Below, piece after piece: positions 36,557 to 45,972 of a DNA stretch of 64,000 nucleotides. Source of the stretch: Acidovorax benzenivorans (GTDB taxonomy: Bacteria > Pseudomonadota > Gammaproteobacteria > Burkholderiales > Burkholderiaceae_C); NCBI RefSeq assembly GCF_028680575.1, contig NZ_JAPCKI010000006.1, forward strand, positions 124,001 through 188,000, written 5' to 3'. A program made the position numbers and the translations under genes. Every line of letters begins with the position of its first letter. The first letter of the stretch is position 1. Under the pieces are notes generated by a model. It did no database searches and was not told the DNA's origin. It was given only the letters and a program-made list of their open reading frames with translations.

Positions 36557-38122
36557 TCAGTTCCTCCGCGTGCCACCCGAAACCCCGTCCGTGCGCTCGA
36601 TCCGCACCACGTCACCCTTGTCTGCGCCCAGGCGCAACTCGGCCGCGCCGAACAGCCGATCCACGATGTAATACGGCGAACGGAATCGGTAGTTGACGAG
36701 TTGGCCGTCGCCCTGCGCACCGATCACAAACAGCGGCGGCAGCTCGCCCTGAGCAATGCCCGGCGGGAACTGGATGTACACCTTCTCGCCATCGTCGAAG
36801 GCGCGCAGCGGCTTCCACGGCGGATTGCTGCCGCTGACCGCGTAGCGGAAACGGATCTTCTCCAGCGACAGGCCAGTATCGACCGAAGCGGCAGTGCTGG
36901 CCGCCTGCGCCTGGCGCTGCAGGGCCAGCATCTTGTCCTTGGGGTACTCCCAGGACACCGAAGCCATCCATGTCTTCTCAGTCGAGGTCAGCTCCAGCAG
37001 ATAGGTGCGCCGGCTGGTAGTGACGACCAGATTGGTCTTGAGGCCCGAGCGGGTGGGCTTGACCATCACGTTGACGCGCAGCGCATCTCCGCTGCCGCTC
37101 GACGTGTCACCCACGATCCAGCGCACCGTGTCGCCTGCAGCCACCGTTACCAGGTCCTCACCGGGCTGCAAAGAAACCACCGTCACGCGGCCCACGGCCG
37201 CATAGACCTGGTACAGCGCGCCATCGGTGAAAGGCCAGACCTGGATCGCATTGACATAGCCCTCGCGCGTGGGCGCAACGCGGGCTTCTGCGTTGGCGCG
37301 CGAGACCCGCACCTTCTCGTCGGCAGGTTCCGGCACGGGCTTGGCCTCGTCAGCCTGGGGCAGTGGCTTCAACTGCGACGGCAGCGCGAGCAGCTGCGGT
37401 ACCGCGACCACCTCCACCGGCTTCGGTGCCTCGGGCAGGCGCTCGCGCAGCGCGGACGGGTTGCGCTGCCACTGCGGCGCATCGTAGAACGCGGCCTCCT
37501 GCGCGGCATGGTCGTCGGTGATGGCAAGGGCCATCAACTGATCGAGCGTCACGGCATCGGCACGGTAGTCGTCCATCAGGCGCGGCGAGACGTTCGCCAG
37601 CTTCAAACGGCGCTGCACCACCAGCGGCGTTACGGAGAAATCCGCCGCAATGTCCTCGATGGGCCGGCCCTCGGCCACCAGGGCGGCGAAGGCCTCGAAC
37701 TGGTCAGCCGGGTGCATGGCCTCTCGCTGCACGTTCTCGGTGAGGCTGGCAGTCCGTGCCGTGCCATCGGCCACCTGCAGGCAAGGCACGTTCCAATCCT
37801 TGGCGATGCGGTGCTTTTTCGCCAGCAGCTTGAGGGCCGCGAGGCGTCGGCCACCGGCCACCACCTCGTAATGCAGACCATCGGCGGCGGGGATCACGAT
37901 CAGGTTTTGCAGCAGGCCCACGCGCTGGATGCTCGCGGCCAGCTCGGGGATGGACATGCGCGGGACGGTCTTGCGCACGTTGCGGCCCGTGGGGCGCAGC
38001 ACCAGCCGCGACAGCGGCACCAGGATCATGTGCTTGCTCGGGTCGGCAGCTTGCAGCACGTTGGCGGCGCTGCTGGCTGCGGTGTGGACGGCTTGGGCTT
38101 CGGTGGTGGTAACGGCGTTCAT
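36557..38122 (-). CDS. In-frame fusion: N-terminal ParB-like half joined to TrbG (VirB9-like)
   Basis: 521 aa. Residues 1-229 are a ParB/Spo0J-type domain (MILVPLSRLVLRPTGRNVRK, YEVVAGGRRLAALKLLAKKH, LTENVQREAMHPADQFEAF). Residues about 231-521 are TrbG (KPVEVVAVPQLLALPSQLKP, VNAIQVWPFTDGALYQVYAA, KVYIQFPPGIAQGELPPLFV, RSPYYIVDRLF). In ICEs of this type parB and trbG are separate and far apart, so this looks like the scar of a deletion that removed all genes between them. The TrbG signal peptide is lost, so the product would not reach the periplasm. Junction near 37425-37440. Confidence 0.9.
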   Translation of the reverse strand: MNAVTTTEAQAVHTAASSAANVLQAADPSKHMILVPLSRLVLRPTGRNVRKTVPRMSIPELAASIQRVGLLQNLIVIPAADGLHYEVVAGGRRLAALKLLAKKHRIAKDWNVPCLQVADGTARTASLTENVQREAMHPADQFEAFAALVAEGRPIEDIAADFSVTPLVVQRRLKLANVSPRLMDDYRADAVTLDQLMALAITDDHAAQEAAFYDAPQWQRNPSALRERLPEAPKPVEVVAVPQLLALPSQLKPLPQADEAKPVPEPADEKVRVSRANAEARVAPTREGYVNAIQVWPFTDGALYQVYAAVGRVTVVSLQPGEDLVTVAAGDTVRWIVGDTSSGSGDALRVNVMVKPTRSGLKTNLVVTTSRRTYLLELTSTEKTWMASVSWEYPKDKMLALQRQAQAASTAASVDTGLSLEKIRFRYAVSGSNPPWKPLRAFDDGEKVYIQFPPGIAQGELPPLFVIGAQGDGQLVNYRFRSPYYIVDRLFGAAELRLGADKGDVVRIERTDGVSGGTRRN

Positions 38123-38188
38123 GGTGAATCTCCAATCGAGTGAAACAAGGGAATGGAGGGGAACCGCCCCTCCGGCGGGGGGAACGGT

Positions 38189-39013
38189 TCAAGCCTTCAA
38201 CTGGCGCATGCCATCGGCCAGCAGCCACAGGGCGCGGTTCAGGCGAATGTCGGAATCGATGCCCTGCACGGGGCGGGTCTGCTGCCTGCGGCCATTGGCA
38301 GCACGGCCGGACAATCCGCCCTTGGTCAGGTTCTCCTGCGTGCGGTTGAACACACTCCACAGGTCGGGGCGGCGATCGTCGAAGCGGCGCGGCATCAGGA
38401 TTTGTGATTCCGTGACGGGCGCGGGCTTGGCTGGGTCGTCATACTTGAGGGCCAGCGCTGCGCGGGCGAACACTTGCGATTCGCCATCGTCTAAGGTGAT
38501 GCTGCGCATCAGGTCGCGCGACTCCTTCACGCGGTCAAAGCCGTGCAGCACCTCGAAGGCGCCTTCGATGACTTGGCCCGCCACGTCGCCCTTGTGGTGC
38601 ACCCGCACATCGGCCACGGTGTCGCCACACACAAGCCCATTGCTGCAAACGAATCTGAACTGGCCCGCCAGCATCTGGTAGCTGCTCGTGCCGTCGTGCG
38701 AGTTCAGCAGGATGACTTCGTTGGCCTCTGCGCCGTTGATCTGGCTGGCATGGCGCAGGCGAAGCATGTGTTTCGTGTGCTCGCGCTTGCCTTCATCGCG
38801 CACGCGGGTCTGGCACACCATGAAGGGCTGGAAACCCTCCTTGCGAAGATCGGTCAGCACAGCAGCCGTGGGGATGTAGCTGTAACGCTCGGAGCGGCTT
38901 TGGTGCGGGGCATCCGCGAAGATGGATGGAGCCACCCGGCGAATCTGGTCATCGGACAGCGGGGTGTCGCTGCGCAGCGCGGGGGAATGGGAGGCAAAAC
39001 GGTTGGCAAGCAT
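38189..39013 (-). CDS. DUF932-family protein
   Basis: 274 aa (YIPTAAVLTDLRKEGFQPFM, VILLNSHDGTSSYQMLAGQF, RFVCSNGLVCGDTV). A phage/plasmid-associated family of unknown function found beside parB-like genes in ICEs. The context fits an original parB-DUF932 neighbourhood. Confidence 0.88.
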   Translation of the reverse strand: MLANRFASHSPALRSDTPLSDDQIRRVAPSIFADAPHQSRSERYSYIPTAAVLTDLRKEGFQPFMVCQTRVRDEGKREHTKHMLRLRHASQINGAEANEVILLNSHDGTSSYQMLAGQFRFVCSNGLVCGDTVADVRVHHKGDVAGQVIEGAFEVLHGFDRVKESRDLMRSITLDDGESQVFARAALALKYDDPAKPAPVTESQILMPRRFDDRRPDLWSVFNRTQENLTKGGLSGRAANGRRQQTRPVQGIDSDIRLNRALWLLADGMRQLKA

Positions 39014-39535
39014 GGCGTTCTCCTAAACAAAATGGCTGTTGAAGAAAACCGCACACCGGATTCCTAGATTCGGAGCCCAGCCTGGTGGCTGTTCGGTGCG
39101 GTCGGCACGAAGAACCCGGTTGGCCTCGTTGCCACCGTCTTTCCTGAGTTCATCGCCCGCGACGGTCAGGAGCGCGCGAACGGGCGCCGTCAAGGAGACA
39201 AGCGCAGGGTTGGTGCGGCCCGCAGGCGCAGCCAAGGACACGGCCCTGCGCGCCTTGATGGCACACGGGAGCGGGCTACAGTCGCGAGCAAGGTGATGGA
39301 GTCAGGGAAGACGGCTGAACAAGGCAACGGCCCCTTCCACCGCCGACCGCACGGCAAGCGAAGCGCGCAGGCCCGAAGCTGGAAGCCGGGCCGGAGGCGT
39401 CAGCCGAGCGGAGCGAGGGAACGATGGAAGCCCGAGAGGGGCGAGACTCGCGCAGCGAGGCTCGATGCGCAGCACGACAGCGCGACCGGCCATGTTTCCT
39501 TGGCCGGGGACGCACGACCGTCCTACCATCCCTCT
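39014..39535. other. ICE intergenic region without recognised genes
   Basis: 522 bases, G+C-rich, with repetitive purine-rich stretches. No frame with a credible start and family. Such long spacers between DUF932 and neighbouring genes are usual in ICEs. Confidence 0.5.
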
Positions 39536-40204
39536 ATGGAGGAAACCATCATCAATAACGACGACCCTTTGGAGCACATGCTCCGCCGCTCCAATGCCTT
39601 ACAAGAACGGCTGGATGAACTACTGGGTGATGCCGAGTTCGATGGATCGCCCCGTGGCGAATCAGCCCTCGGCATGTGCTTGGTCGCCATGGAACATGCA
39701 GCGGCAATGCGAGCGTTGATGGCGTTGCGACTGCCCACGTCCGCCGTCGGCCTCATGCGCCTGCAGTTCGAGACCCTGACGCGGGCGATGTGGCTGCTCT
39801 ACGCAGCCAGCGACGCAGCGATTGAAAAACTGCTGGCGCCACTGACGCTGCAAAGCGAACAGGCGGCTAAGAACCTGCCTGGCGCCAGCGAAATGATCGA
39901 ACAGATCGGCAAGCGGGTCGGGCAAGGCGCGCCGGCAGCCGCTCACCAGATGCTGTCGCACTTCAAGGAGGTGACCTGGCACGCCATGAACTCATTCGTG
40001 CATGGCGGCATTCATCCGCTAAGGCGCAATGCCGAGGGCTTCCCGGTTGATCTTGCGCTACAGGTGCTGCGCAGCTCGAACGGTCTGACCACCATGACCG
40101 GCATGACGATGGCAGTCCTCACCGGCGACGAAGCCGTGGCCAAGCCGGTAAGCAAGATCCAGCCGGCCTTCGCCGATTGCTTGCCGGATCTGCTGAGACC
40201 GTGA
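39536..40204 (+). CDS. DUF6988-like protein
   Basis: 222 aa. LRRSNALQERLDELLGDAEF, CLVAMEHAAAMRALMALRLP and LMRLQFETLTRAMWLLYAAS are the conserved blocks; all-helical and soluble by composition. Common on ICEs and islands, function unknown. Start at ATG 39536; the frame is open 81 codons upstream but that part is low-complexity and unlike protein. No clear ribosome site. Confidence 0.72.
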   Translation: MEETIINNDDPLEHMLRRSNALQERLDELLGDAEFDGSPRGESALGMCLVAMEHAAAMRALMALRLPTSAVGLMRLQFETLTRAMWLLYAASDAAIEKLLAPLTLQSEQAAKNLPGASEMIEQIGKRVGQGAPAAAHQMLSHFKEVTWHAMNSFVHGGIHPLRRNAEGFPVDLALQVLRSSNGLTTMTGMTMAVLTGDEAVAKPVSKIQPAFADCLPDLLRP

Positions 40205-40234
40205 ACGGGGCATCTTGCGACGCCCCTTGTCCGG

Positions 40235-40585
40235 TTAGTGGACGATCCGGCCAGCGTGGCGCGCATCACGCGCGTAAGCGCTCAACCGCTTCTCCGCACG
40301 AAAGTGCAGATCGCGCTCGATCGGCAAACCAAGCCGACCGCGTACCGAAGCAAGTTCGGCCAAGCTGACCCAGCCCAGTTCAGGCATCCCCAGGCCGAGG
40401 TCGCACAGGCCAAAAGCGTGGTCGTAGTCGTCCGGGTCGATCTCAGTTAGCAGCCAGGTCGCGCCGGCATCCGGCGTGAACAGCTTGACCACGGGGGCCG
40501 GATCAAAGTCCGGGTTCTGCAAAGATTCGCGGCCGTTGGCCAGCTGCACCAAGCGCTGCTCGTCAGTGATGAATGTGTAGTCCAT
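40235..40585 (-). CDS. DUF2958-family protein
   Basis: 116 aa (VVKLFTPDAGATWLLTEIDP, DHAFGLCDLGLGMPELGWVS). Typical ICE accessory gene, function unknown. GGAGGTCACC precedes the start. Convergent with the DUF6988 gene. Confidence 0.87.
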   Translation of the reverse strand: MDYTFITDEQRLVQLANGRESLQNPDFDPAPVVKLFTPDAGATWLLTEIDPDDYDHAFGLCDLGLGMPELGWVSLAELASVRGRLGLPIERDLHFRAEKRLSAYARDARHAGRIVH

Positions 40586-40972
40586 GGTGACCTCCTGGAA
40601 GGTAGTCGGGCGGAATTGCCCAGCCCTTCCGGGTCACGGCGCAGCACAAGCAGTCAAGGGGCAAAGACGGCCGCAGGCCGCAAGCGTGCACGGCACGCGC
40701 CGCCCTTGACGGCGAGCACGCCGTGGCACGATGAAGGGAACAGCAAACCGCCCCACCCTTCCGCAGTCCTGCCCTTGCAAGCGAAATTCGCGGACCCGCG
40801 AAGGCCGAAGTCGTCAGCGGTCAACGCCGGATGACCGCAACTCGACCCAAAGCGAGGGGCACAGAGCCCGCAAGCCCAGCGGCGGGACGCCCGGATGACT
40901 GCAACAAACAGTAAATGACATGGAGGCCCAAATGGAGCACAATGTAGCTACAACCAAGGCTTGAGGCATGCA
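40586..40972. other. Intergenic region with an operator-like palindrome
   Basis: 387 bases with no recognised gene. At 40943-40952 is TGTAGCTACA, a perfect palindrome 20 bases before the antitoxin-like gene, of the kind RelB/DinJ proteins bind. Confidence 0.5.
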
Positions 40973-41179
40973 ATGGCAAGCAGCAGTGATGTCGTTCGCG
41001 CCCGAATTGACGGGCATATCAAAGAGGAGGCCACGAACGTGTTGGCAGGCATGGGGCTGTCCGTTTCAGACGCCATTCGGGTACTGCTCACGCGCATTGC
41101 AGCCGATAAGGCACTGCCCTTCGACATCAACCGTGCGCAGGCCCAGCCCATCCACAAGAAGCCCGGCGCTTCTGCCTGA
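40973..41179 (+). CDS. Orphan RelB/DinJ-family antitoxin-like protein
   Basis: 68 aa. Ribbon-helix-helix N-terminus (RARIDGHIKEEATNVLAGMG, LSVSDAIRVLLTRIAADKAL, PF). GAGG lies 6 bases before the ATG at 40973. No RelE/YafQ toxin frame follows; the next gene belongs to an ABC-3C set. The family start and TGTAGCTACA operator suggest the toxin was lost, or that the protein now serves as a regulator. Confidence 0.78.
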   Translation: MASSSDVVRARIDGHIKEEATNVLAGMGLSVSDAIRVLLTRIAADKALPFDINRAQAQPIHKKPGASA

Positions 41180-41214
41180 AAACTCCAAGAACATCAAGGC
41201 CAGGGCTCGAACGC

Positions 41215-42135
41215 ATGGATCGCATACAGCAACTCAACTACGAGAAAGACTTCCGCATCGCCTTCTTGGAATCCAAGGGGGATGGGTTTCAACGTCTCTT
41301 CGAGAAGCTGATGTCGAAGGCACACCCCAATGACTTTATGGCTTGCCGCCCCTGGGGCAACGTTGGGGATCGGAAGAACGACGGATACCTACCTTCCGCG
41401 CGAATCCTGTTCCAGAGCTACGCCCCCAACGAACTGACCGCGGCCGAGGCCATCAAGAAAATCAACGAGGACTTCGAAGGGGCTAAAGAGCACTGGGAAG
41501 ACTATTTCGATGAGTGGACCTTCGTCCACAACGCACCCGATGGGCGTCTGGGTCCACACATCATCGAAGTCCTGGCCAAACTCGCGCAAGACAACCCGCA
41601 GATCAAGATCGGACACTGTGGGTACGAGGAGATGCTGGCGAAATTCCGTCAGTTAAGCCTTCAGGATCTCGAGTCCTGGTTCGGCCCCTCGTTGACGATG
41701 GAAGCAAATGTCAACTTGGGCTTCAGCGATCTGGCCGCTGTGCTCACTCACATCAGCATCACGCCCGTACCCACGGCGAGCGAGGTGAAGGACGTTTCGC
41801 GCGGAAAGATCGAGGCAAACCTTCTGTCCCAGGCTGTCGCCGACTTCCTGAAAATCGGCATGCAGAAGTCGCCGCTCGTTGCGCAGTTCTTCAATAGCTG
41901 GAAGAACCCCACCTACGGCGAGCAGATCGCGCAGGCGTTCAAGAGCGAATACGTGGGGCTGCGGGATGGAGTTCCGCAGCTCCATCCTGATGAAATATTC
42001 GGCCGCCTAGAAGTTTGGGCTGGGGGCACGACGAACACCACGCCCGCGCACAAGGCGGCCGTGTTGGCCGTCATGGCGTACCTGTTCGACAAGTGCGAGA
42101 TTTTTGAAGATGCTCAAGCGATGGGGATTGCATGA
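41215..42135 (+). CDS. ABC-three-component system protein, nuclease-like N-terminus
   Basis: 306 aa. The N-terminus (FLESKGDGFQRLFEKLMSKA, GNVGDRKNDGYLPSARILFQ, SYAP) resembles the Mrr-like restriction-endonuclease fold with a Q-x-Y in place of the usual Q-x-K, and is typical of effectors encoded with DUF2326 ATPases. The C-terminal part carries an ABC-3C-style helical domain. First gene of a three-gene unit coupled by 4-base overlaps. Confidence 0.7.
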   Translation: MDRIQQLNYEKDFRIAFLESKGDGFQRLFEKLMSKAHPNDFMACRPWGNVGDRKNDGYLPSARILFQSYAPNELTAAEAIKKINEDFEGAKEHWEDYFDEWTFVHNAPDGRLGPHIIEVLAKLAQDNPQIKIGHCGYEEMLAKFRQLSLQDLESWFGPSLTMEANVNLGFSDLAAVLTHISITPVPTASEVKDVSRGKIEANLLSQAVADFLKIGMQKSPLVAQFFNSWKNPTYGEQIAQAFKSEYVGLRDGVPQLHPDEIFGRLEVWAGGTTNTTPAHKAAVLAVMAYLFDKCEIFEDAQAMGIA

Positions 42136-42380
42136 TCCTGCCATCCAAGCATCTGCCGCAGGATCGTGCGCTATTGACCGTCGGCGCGCATGTTCTGACG
42201 TTCCTCGCACGGCCCAAGACTGTCTCCGCGCTTTGGGAGGAATTGAACAAGCATGACGTCGGCTTGGCGGCAACGCCCCGGCGCATTACTTACGACTGGT
42301 TCTTGCTCGCCCTCGACCTCCTCTATGCCCTTGGAGCCATCGAACTCGAAAGCGGCCTTGTGGCAAGGAGGGCAGCGTGA
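42132..42380 (+). CDS. ABC-three-component system middle component
   Basis: 82 aa. Winged-helix-like small protein (LLTVGAHVLTFLARPKTVSA, RRITYDWFLLALDLLYALGA, IELESGLV). Position and size fit the middle component between effector and DUF2326 ATPase in ABC-3C systems. ATGA overlap upstream, GTGA overlap downstream. Confidence 0.75.
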   Translation: MILPSKHLPQDRALLTVGAHVLTFLARPKTVSALWEELNKHDVGLAATPRRITYDWFLLALDLLYALGAIELESGLVARRAA

Positions 42381-44098
42381 TTCATCACATCTTCAGCACG
42401 CTGCCTAGCTTCAAGAATCTTGGAGATCTGAAGCCTGGCCTGAATGTACTGCTCGCCCAAAAAACCGAGGGGGCAACCAGCAAGCAAACGCGCAATCGCG
42501 CCGGCAAAACCAGCTTCGTTGAGCTGGTGCATTTCCTGCTCGGTGCCGAAGCTGGCCCGGAGTCGATTTTCCGCACTGCGGAACTGGCCGAACACACCTT
42601 CGGCATGGACTTCGATCTGAAGTCGGAACGGGCGGTGGTCGAGCGCAGCGGCAGTTCCAAAGCTAAAATCTTCGTGACTGTTCCGCCTGCCGCGAAGGTC
42701 AAGTTCTCGGCCACCGAGTGGTGTACGTTCCTCGGCGAACAAATGTTCGGTCTGAGCAGCCTTGAAGCTGCTGGTAGCAAGCCGCCTTCGTTCCGGTCAC
42801 TGTTTGCGTACTTTGTGCGCCGACAGGCGAGCGGCGCTTTCATGACGCCGGAAAAGCAGGCCACGATGCAAGGAACCGGCGACATGCAGATGGCGCTGAT
42901 GTTCTTGCTCGGACTGGACTGGCAGATTGCCCGGGATTGGCAGGCTGTCCGCGATCGGGAAAAGACTCTCGAAGAGCTGAAGAAGGCGGCCGGGAACGGC
43001 GCATTCGGTTCAATCATCGGCAAGGCCGCCGACTTGCGCACGGAGCTGACCATTCAAGAAGCCCGACTCAAGAAGCTTCACGCAGAAGTTGAGACTTTTC
43101 AGGTCTTGCCAGAGTACCGGGAACTGGAAGTCGAAAGCGCCAGTTTGACTCGCCAACTCAACGAGTTGGCCAACGCCAATACCATCGACTTCTCAGCTAT
43201 CCGTGATCTGGAAAGCGCACTGGCCTCGGAGGTTCCGCCAGACCATGAAGACCTCCAGGCGGTCTATCAAGAGGCAGGCATTGTGCTGCCCGGCTTGGTC
43301 AAGCGCCGCTACGAGGACGTGAAGAGCTTTCATGAATCGGTGGTGCGCAATCGCAAGGACTATCTGTCCAGCGAACTCGAAGCTGCGAAGCTGCGTATCG
43401 AGCTGCGCGATAGCAAGAAAGCTCAGTTTGACCAGAGGCGTGGCGAAATCCTGGGCATTCTCAGGAGCCACGGTGCGCTCGAACAGTTCCTCAAGCTGCA
43501 AGGCGAACTGGGGCGACTTGAGGCTGAAGTGGAATCGCTGCGGCAACGCTTCGAAGCCGCAGAGCAGCTTGAAGGCACTAAGAACGAGTTGGAGATTGAG
43601 CGCAACCGCCTCACGATCCGCTTGCGGCGCGACTTCGCCGAACAGAAGGACAGACTGGCAGAGGCCATCGTCGCCTTCGAGGAAACCTCTCAACGCCTGT
43701 ATGAGTCGGCCGGCAGCATGACGGTCGATGAAACGTCGAATGGACCGATCTTCAAGTTTCCGATGCAGGGCGAGCGCAGCAAGGGCATCAAGAACATGCA
43801 GATCTTCTGCTTCGACATGATGCTTATGCGCTTGTGCGCCAAGCGCCAGATGGGGCCGGGATTTCTGATCCATGACAGCCATCTGTTCGATGGCGTTGAC
43901 GGACGCCAGGTCATCAGTGCATTGCGTCTTGGCTCAGAGATCGCGCAAGAGCTTGGTTTTCAATACATCGTGACGATGAACGAAGACGATGCCTTCAAGG
44001 AGACCATAGATGGCTTCGACCTCAACAAGTATGTACTCCCCACGCGCTTGACCGACGCCACGGAGGACGGCGGGCTGTTTGGTATCAGATTTGGATGA
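42377..44098 (+). CDS. DUF2326-type SMC-like ATPase of an ABC-3C system
   Basis: 573 aa, GTG start overlapping the previous stop. Walker A-like TRNRAGKTSFVELVHFLLG near residues 38-56, a long coiled-coil (about 200-470), and a C-terminal DUF2326 part with GPGFLIHDSHLFDGVDGRQV (Walker B-like) and YIVTMNEDD. ABC-3C ATPases are thought to sense invading nucleic acid and license the effector. Confidence 0.85.
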   Translation: MIHHIFSTLPSFKNLGDLKPGLNVLLAQKTEGATSKQTRNRAGKTSFVELVHFLLGAEAGPESIFRTAELAEHTFGMDFDLKSERAVVERSGSSKAKIFVTVPPAAKVKFSATEWCTFLGEQMFGLSSLEAAGSKPPSFRSLFAYFVRRQASGAFMTPEKQATMQGTGDMQMALMFLLGLDWQIARDWQAVRDREKTLEELKKAAGNGAFGSIIGKAADLRTELTIQEARLKKLHAEVETFQVLPEYRELEVESASLTRQLNELANANTIDFSAIRDLESALASEVPPDHEDLQAVYQEAGIVLPGLVKRRYEDVKSFHESVVRNRKDYLSSELEAAKLRIELRDSKKAQFDQRRGEILGILRSHGALEQFLKLQGELGRLEAEVESLRQRFEAAEQLEGTKNELEIERNRLTIRLRRDFAEQKDRLAEAIVAFEETSQRLYESAGSMTVDETSNGPIFKFPMQGERSKGIKNMQIFCFDMMLMRLCAKRQMGPGFLIHDSHLFDGVDGRQVISALRLGSEIAQELGFQYIVTMNEDDAFKETIDGFDLNKYVLPTRLTDATEDGGLFGIRFG

Positions 44099-44111
44099 GT
44101 GAGCAGAACGC

Positions 44112-44894
44112 ATGATCGGACACAGAACCCGCTACTCGTTTGCGCAATTCCTCGAACTGCAGGAGCCCATGATTTCCATCGTGCTCCTGAGCAAGTACGG
44201 CGTGCAGCACCTTTCGTTCTCTCGAGAGCAACTGCTGTACGAACTGCTGAACATACTGCGCGATCTCGATGACCACATCATCATGCAGGTGCTCGCCGAG
44301 GTAGTGGCGACCCAAGGCGATCTGCGAACGAGGGTCAATCCGAAGTATCGGTTCGAAGAGCGAATACGCGATCTGAAGCAGTGCCTACTACTGGACGGCT
44401 ACATCATCCAAGACGAGAGGCTGGTCCAGACCGACCCGTCGATTTCCGATGCCGCGCCGCTGGAGGATGACCTGATCGACGCCCTACAGAACTCGGGGGC
44501 TCCTCGTGCGCAGGAGATCATCGCAAAAATCAACGATTCGGCCAGCGCATTCCGGGCGACACCACCCGACTACAACGCATCACTCGTGAATGCCCGCGTG
44601 GCGCTAGAGACGTTGGCAGGTGATGTAGCTGCCGACGTTGCATCGCGGTCGCAAGGCCACGCGACCTACAACCCCTCGAAGTGGGGCGAGGTGCTGTTGT
44701 TCCTGCGCACGAGTGGCGAGATCACGACCGAGGAGGAAAGAGGACTCGCCGGCGTATTCGGTTTCCTGAGTCCTGGCGCTCATCGCCCGGTGGGCATTCC
44801 GGAAGATCAGATGACACGGCTCGGCCGCTCCTTCGCGCTCAATATGTGCTGGTTCCTGCTCAAGAACCATCTCCTGCGAATCCGACAGCCTTGA
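44112..44894 (+). CDS. Hypothetical protein in the defence cluster
   Basis: 260 aa, 13 bases after the ATPase stop. N-terminal helical region (QFLELQEPMISIVLLSKYGV), C-terminal block VNARVALETLAGDVAADVAS then GVFGFLSPGAHRPVGIPEDQ and RSFALNMCWFLLKNHL. The GAHRPVG pattern is common in island proteins but I cannot name the family. Could belong to the ABC-3C unit or stand alone. Confidence 0.65.
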   Translation: MIGHRTRYSFAQFLELQEPMISIVLLSKYGVQHLSFSREQLLYELLNILRDLDDHIIMQVLAEVVATQGDLRTRVNPKYRFEERIRDLKQCLLLDGYIIQDERLVQTDPSISDAAPLEDDLIDALQNSGAPRAQEIIAKINDSASAFRATPPDYNASLVNARVALETLAGDVAADVASRSQGHATYNPSKWGEVLLFLRTSGEITTEEERGLAGVFGFLSPGAHRPVGIPEDQMTRLGRSFALNMCWFLLKNHLLRIRQP

Positions 44895-44927
44895 ACACAC
44901 TTACTCGATCGCGCAAGGAACGACGAC

Positions 44928-45953
44928 ATGCCGTTTGAGATCAGGTCGTGGGAAGCGATTGTCGAGAACTACGGTTGCACAATTCTCCTCGGCAACGGTG
45001 CCAGCATTTCCGTCAGTCCGAGCTTTTCGTATGCATCGCTGCTTCAACACGCTGCTGAGCACAACTTGCTTCCCGAGGACGCTCAGCAGTTGTTCAAGTT
45101 CTTCCAGACCAACGACTTCGAACTAGTTCTTCGGATCGTCTGGCAGGCGTCGAACGTCAACCGTTCGCTACGAATACCGGATGAGCGGACCCATGCCGCC
45201 TACGTCGCTCTTAGGGACTGTCTCATCCAAACGGTCCGCAACATTCACCCGGAGCATGGTGCGGTAAGCGCCCACCTGCCAAGCATTTATCAATTCCTGA
45301 AGCGATTCAGTACCGTCATCTCGCTCAACTACGACCTGGTTGTGTACTGGGCTATGACCTACGGGTTGGACATCGACGACCAGCATGCGTTCAAGGACTG
45401 CTTTGTGGGAGGCGGTGCCTTCGACGATGACTGGCAGCGATTCAGGCAACCGATCCGAGGAGATCGTTCAACCTCGCTCGTTTTCTATCCGCATGGCAGT
45501 TTGGTGTTGTGTCGAAACTTGGTCGAACAGGAGCGCAAGATCCATAACCTTCAGGGCGGTTTGCTGGAGGCTGTCCTGCAACGCTGGCAGGACGGAGAGG
45601 TCGTTCCTTTGTTCGTGAGCGAAGGAACATGGCCACAAAAAGTTGCCTCCATCCAGAACAGCTACTACCTCTCCACCGTCTACAGAGAGGTTCTGAAATC
45701 GCACCGGGAAACGCTAGTGGTCTACGGCTGGGGCTTCGCGGACCAAGACATCCACCTCCTTCAGCGCATGAAGGACACGGGTATAAATCGTGTAGCGGTA
45801 TCAGTATTCCGAGGCGATCAGGCGTACTGCAACCGGGTCTTCCAGATGATCCATGATGTATTGGGAGCGCATGTCGAAGTGGAATTCTTCGACAGCGAAA
45901 GTCCCGGTTGCTGGACCCACCCGACCCACCAAGAACCACGCCCTGCCGTATAG
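44928..45953 (+). CDS. SIR2-like DUF4917 protein
   Basis: 341 aa. A Rossmann-like opening TILLGNGASISVS (GNGAS 22-26), then TVISLNYDLVVYWAMTYGLD (132-136 SLNYD), and VVYGWGFADQDIHLLQRM. This is the NAD-binding pattern of SIR2-type defence proteins, many of which deplete NAD on infection. Catalytic activity is inferred. It overlaps an alternative start of the next gene; the accepted start leaves a 19-base gap. Confidence 0.78.
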   Translation: MPFEIRSWEAIVENYGCTILLGNGASISVSPSFSYASLLQHAAEHNLLPEDAQQLFKFFQTNDFELVLRIVWQASNVNRSLRIPDERTHAAYVALRDCLIQTVRNIHPEHGAVSAHLPSIYQFLKRFSTVISLNYDLVVYWAMTYGLDIDDQHAFKDCFVGGGAFDDDWQRFRQPIRGDRSTSLVFYPHGSLVLCRNLVEQERKIHNLQGGLLEAVLQRWQDGEVVPLFVSEGTWPQKVASIQNSYYLSTVYREVLKSHRETLVVYGWGFADQDIHLLQRMKDTGINRVAVSVFRGDQAYCNRVFQMIHDVLGAHVEVEFFDSESPGCWTHPTHQEPRPAV

Positions 45954-45972
45954 CGCGCGGCGCAACCCCTCT

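Noticed and set aside
36500..38143. 547-codon plus-strand frame opposite the parB-trbG fusion
   Set aside because: Arg/His-rich composition and no motif; the minus strand has clear ParB and TrbG domains.
39293..39535. 81-codon 5' extension of the DUF6988-like gene
   Set aside because: Arg/Gly/Ser-rich low-complexity sequence unlike the family; the ATG at 39536 gives the expected N-terminus.
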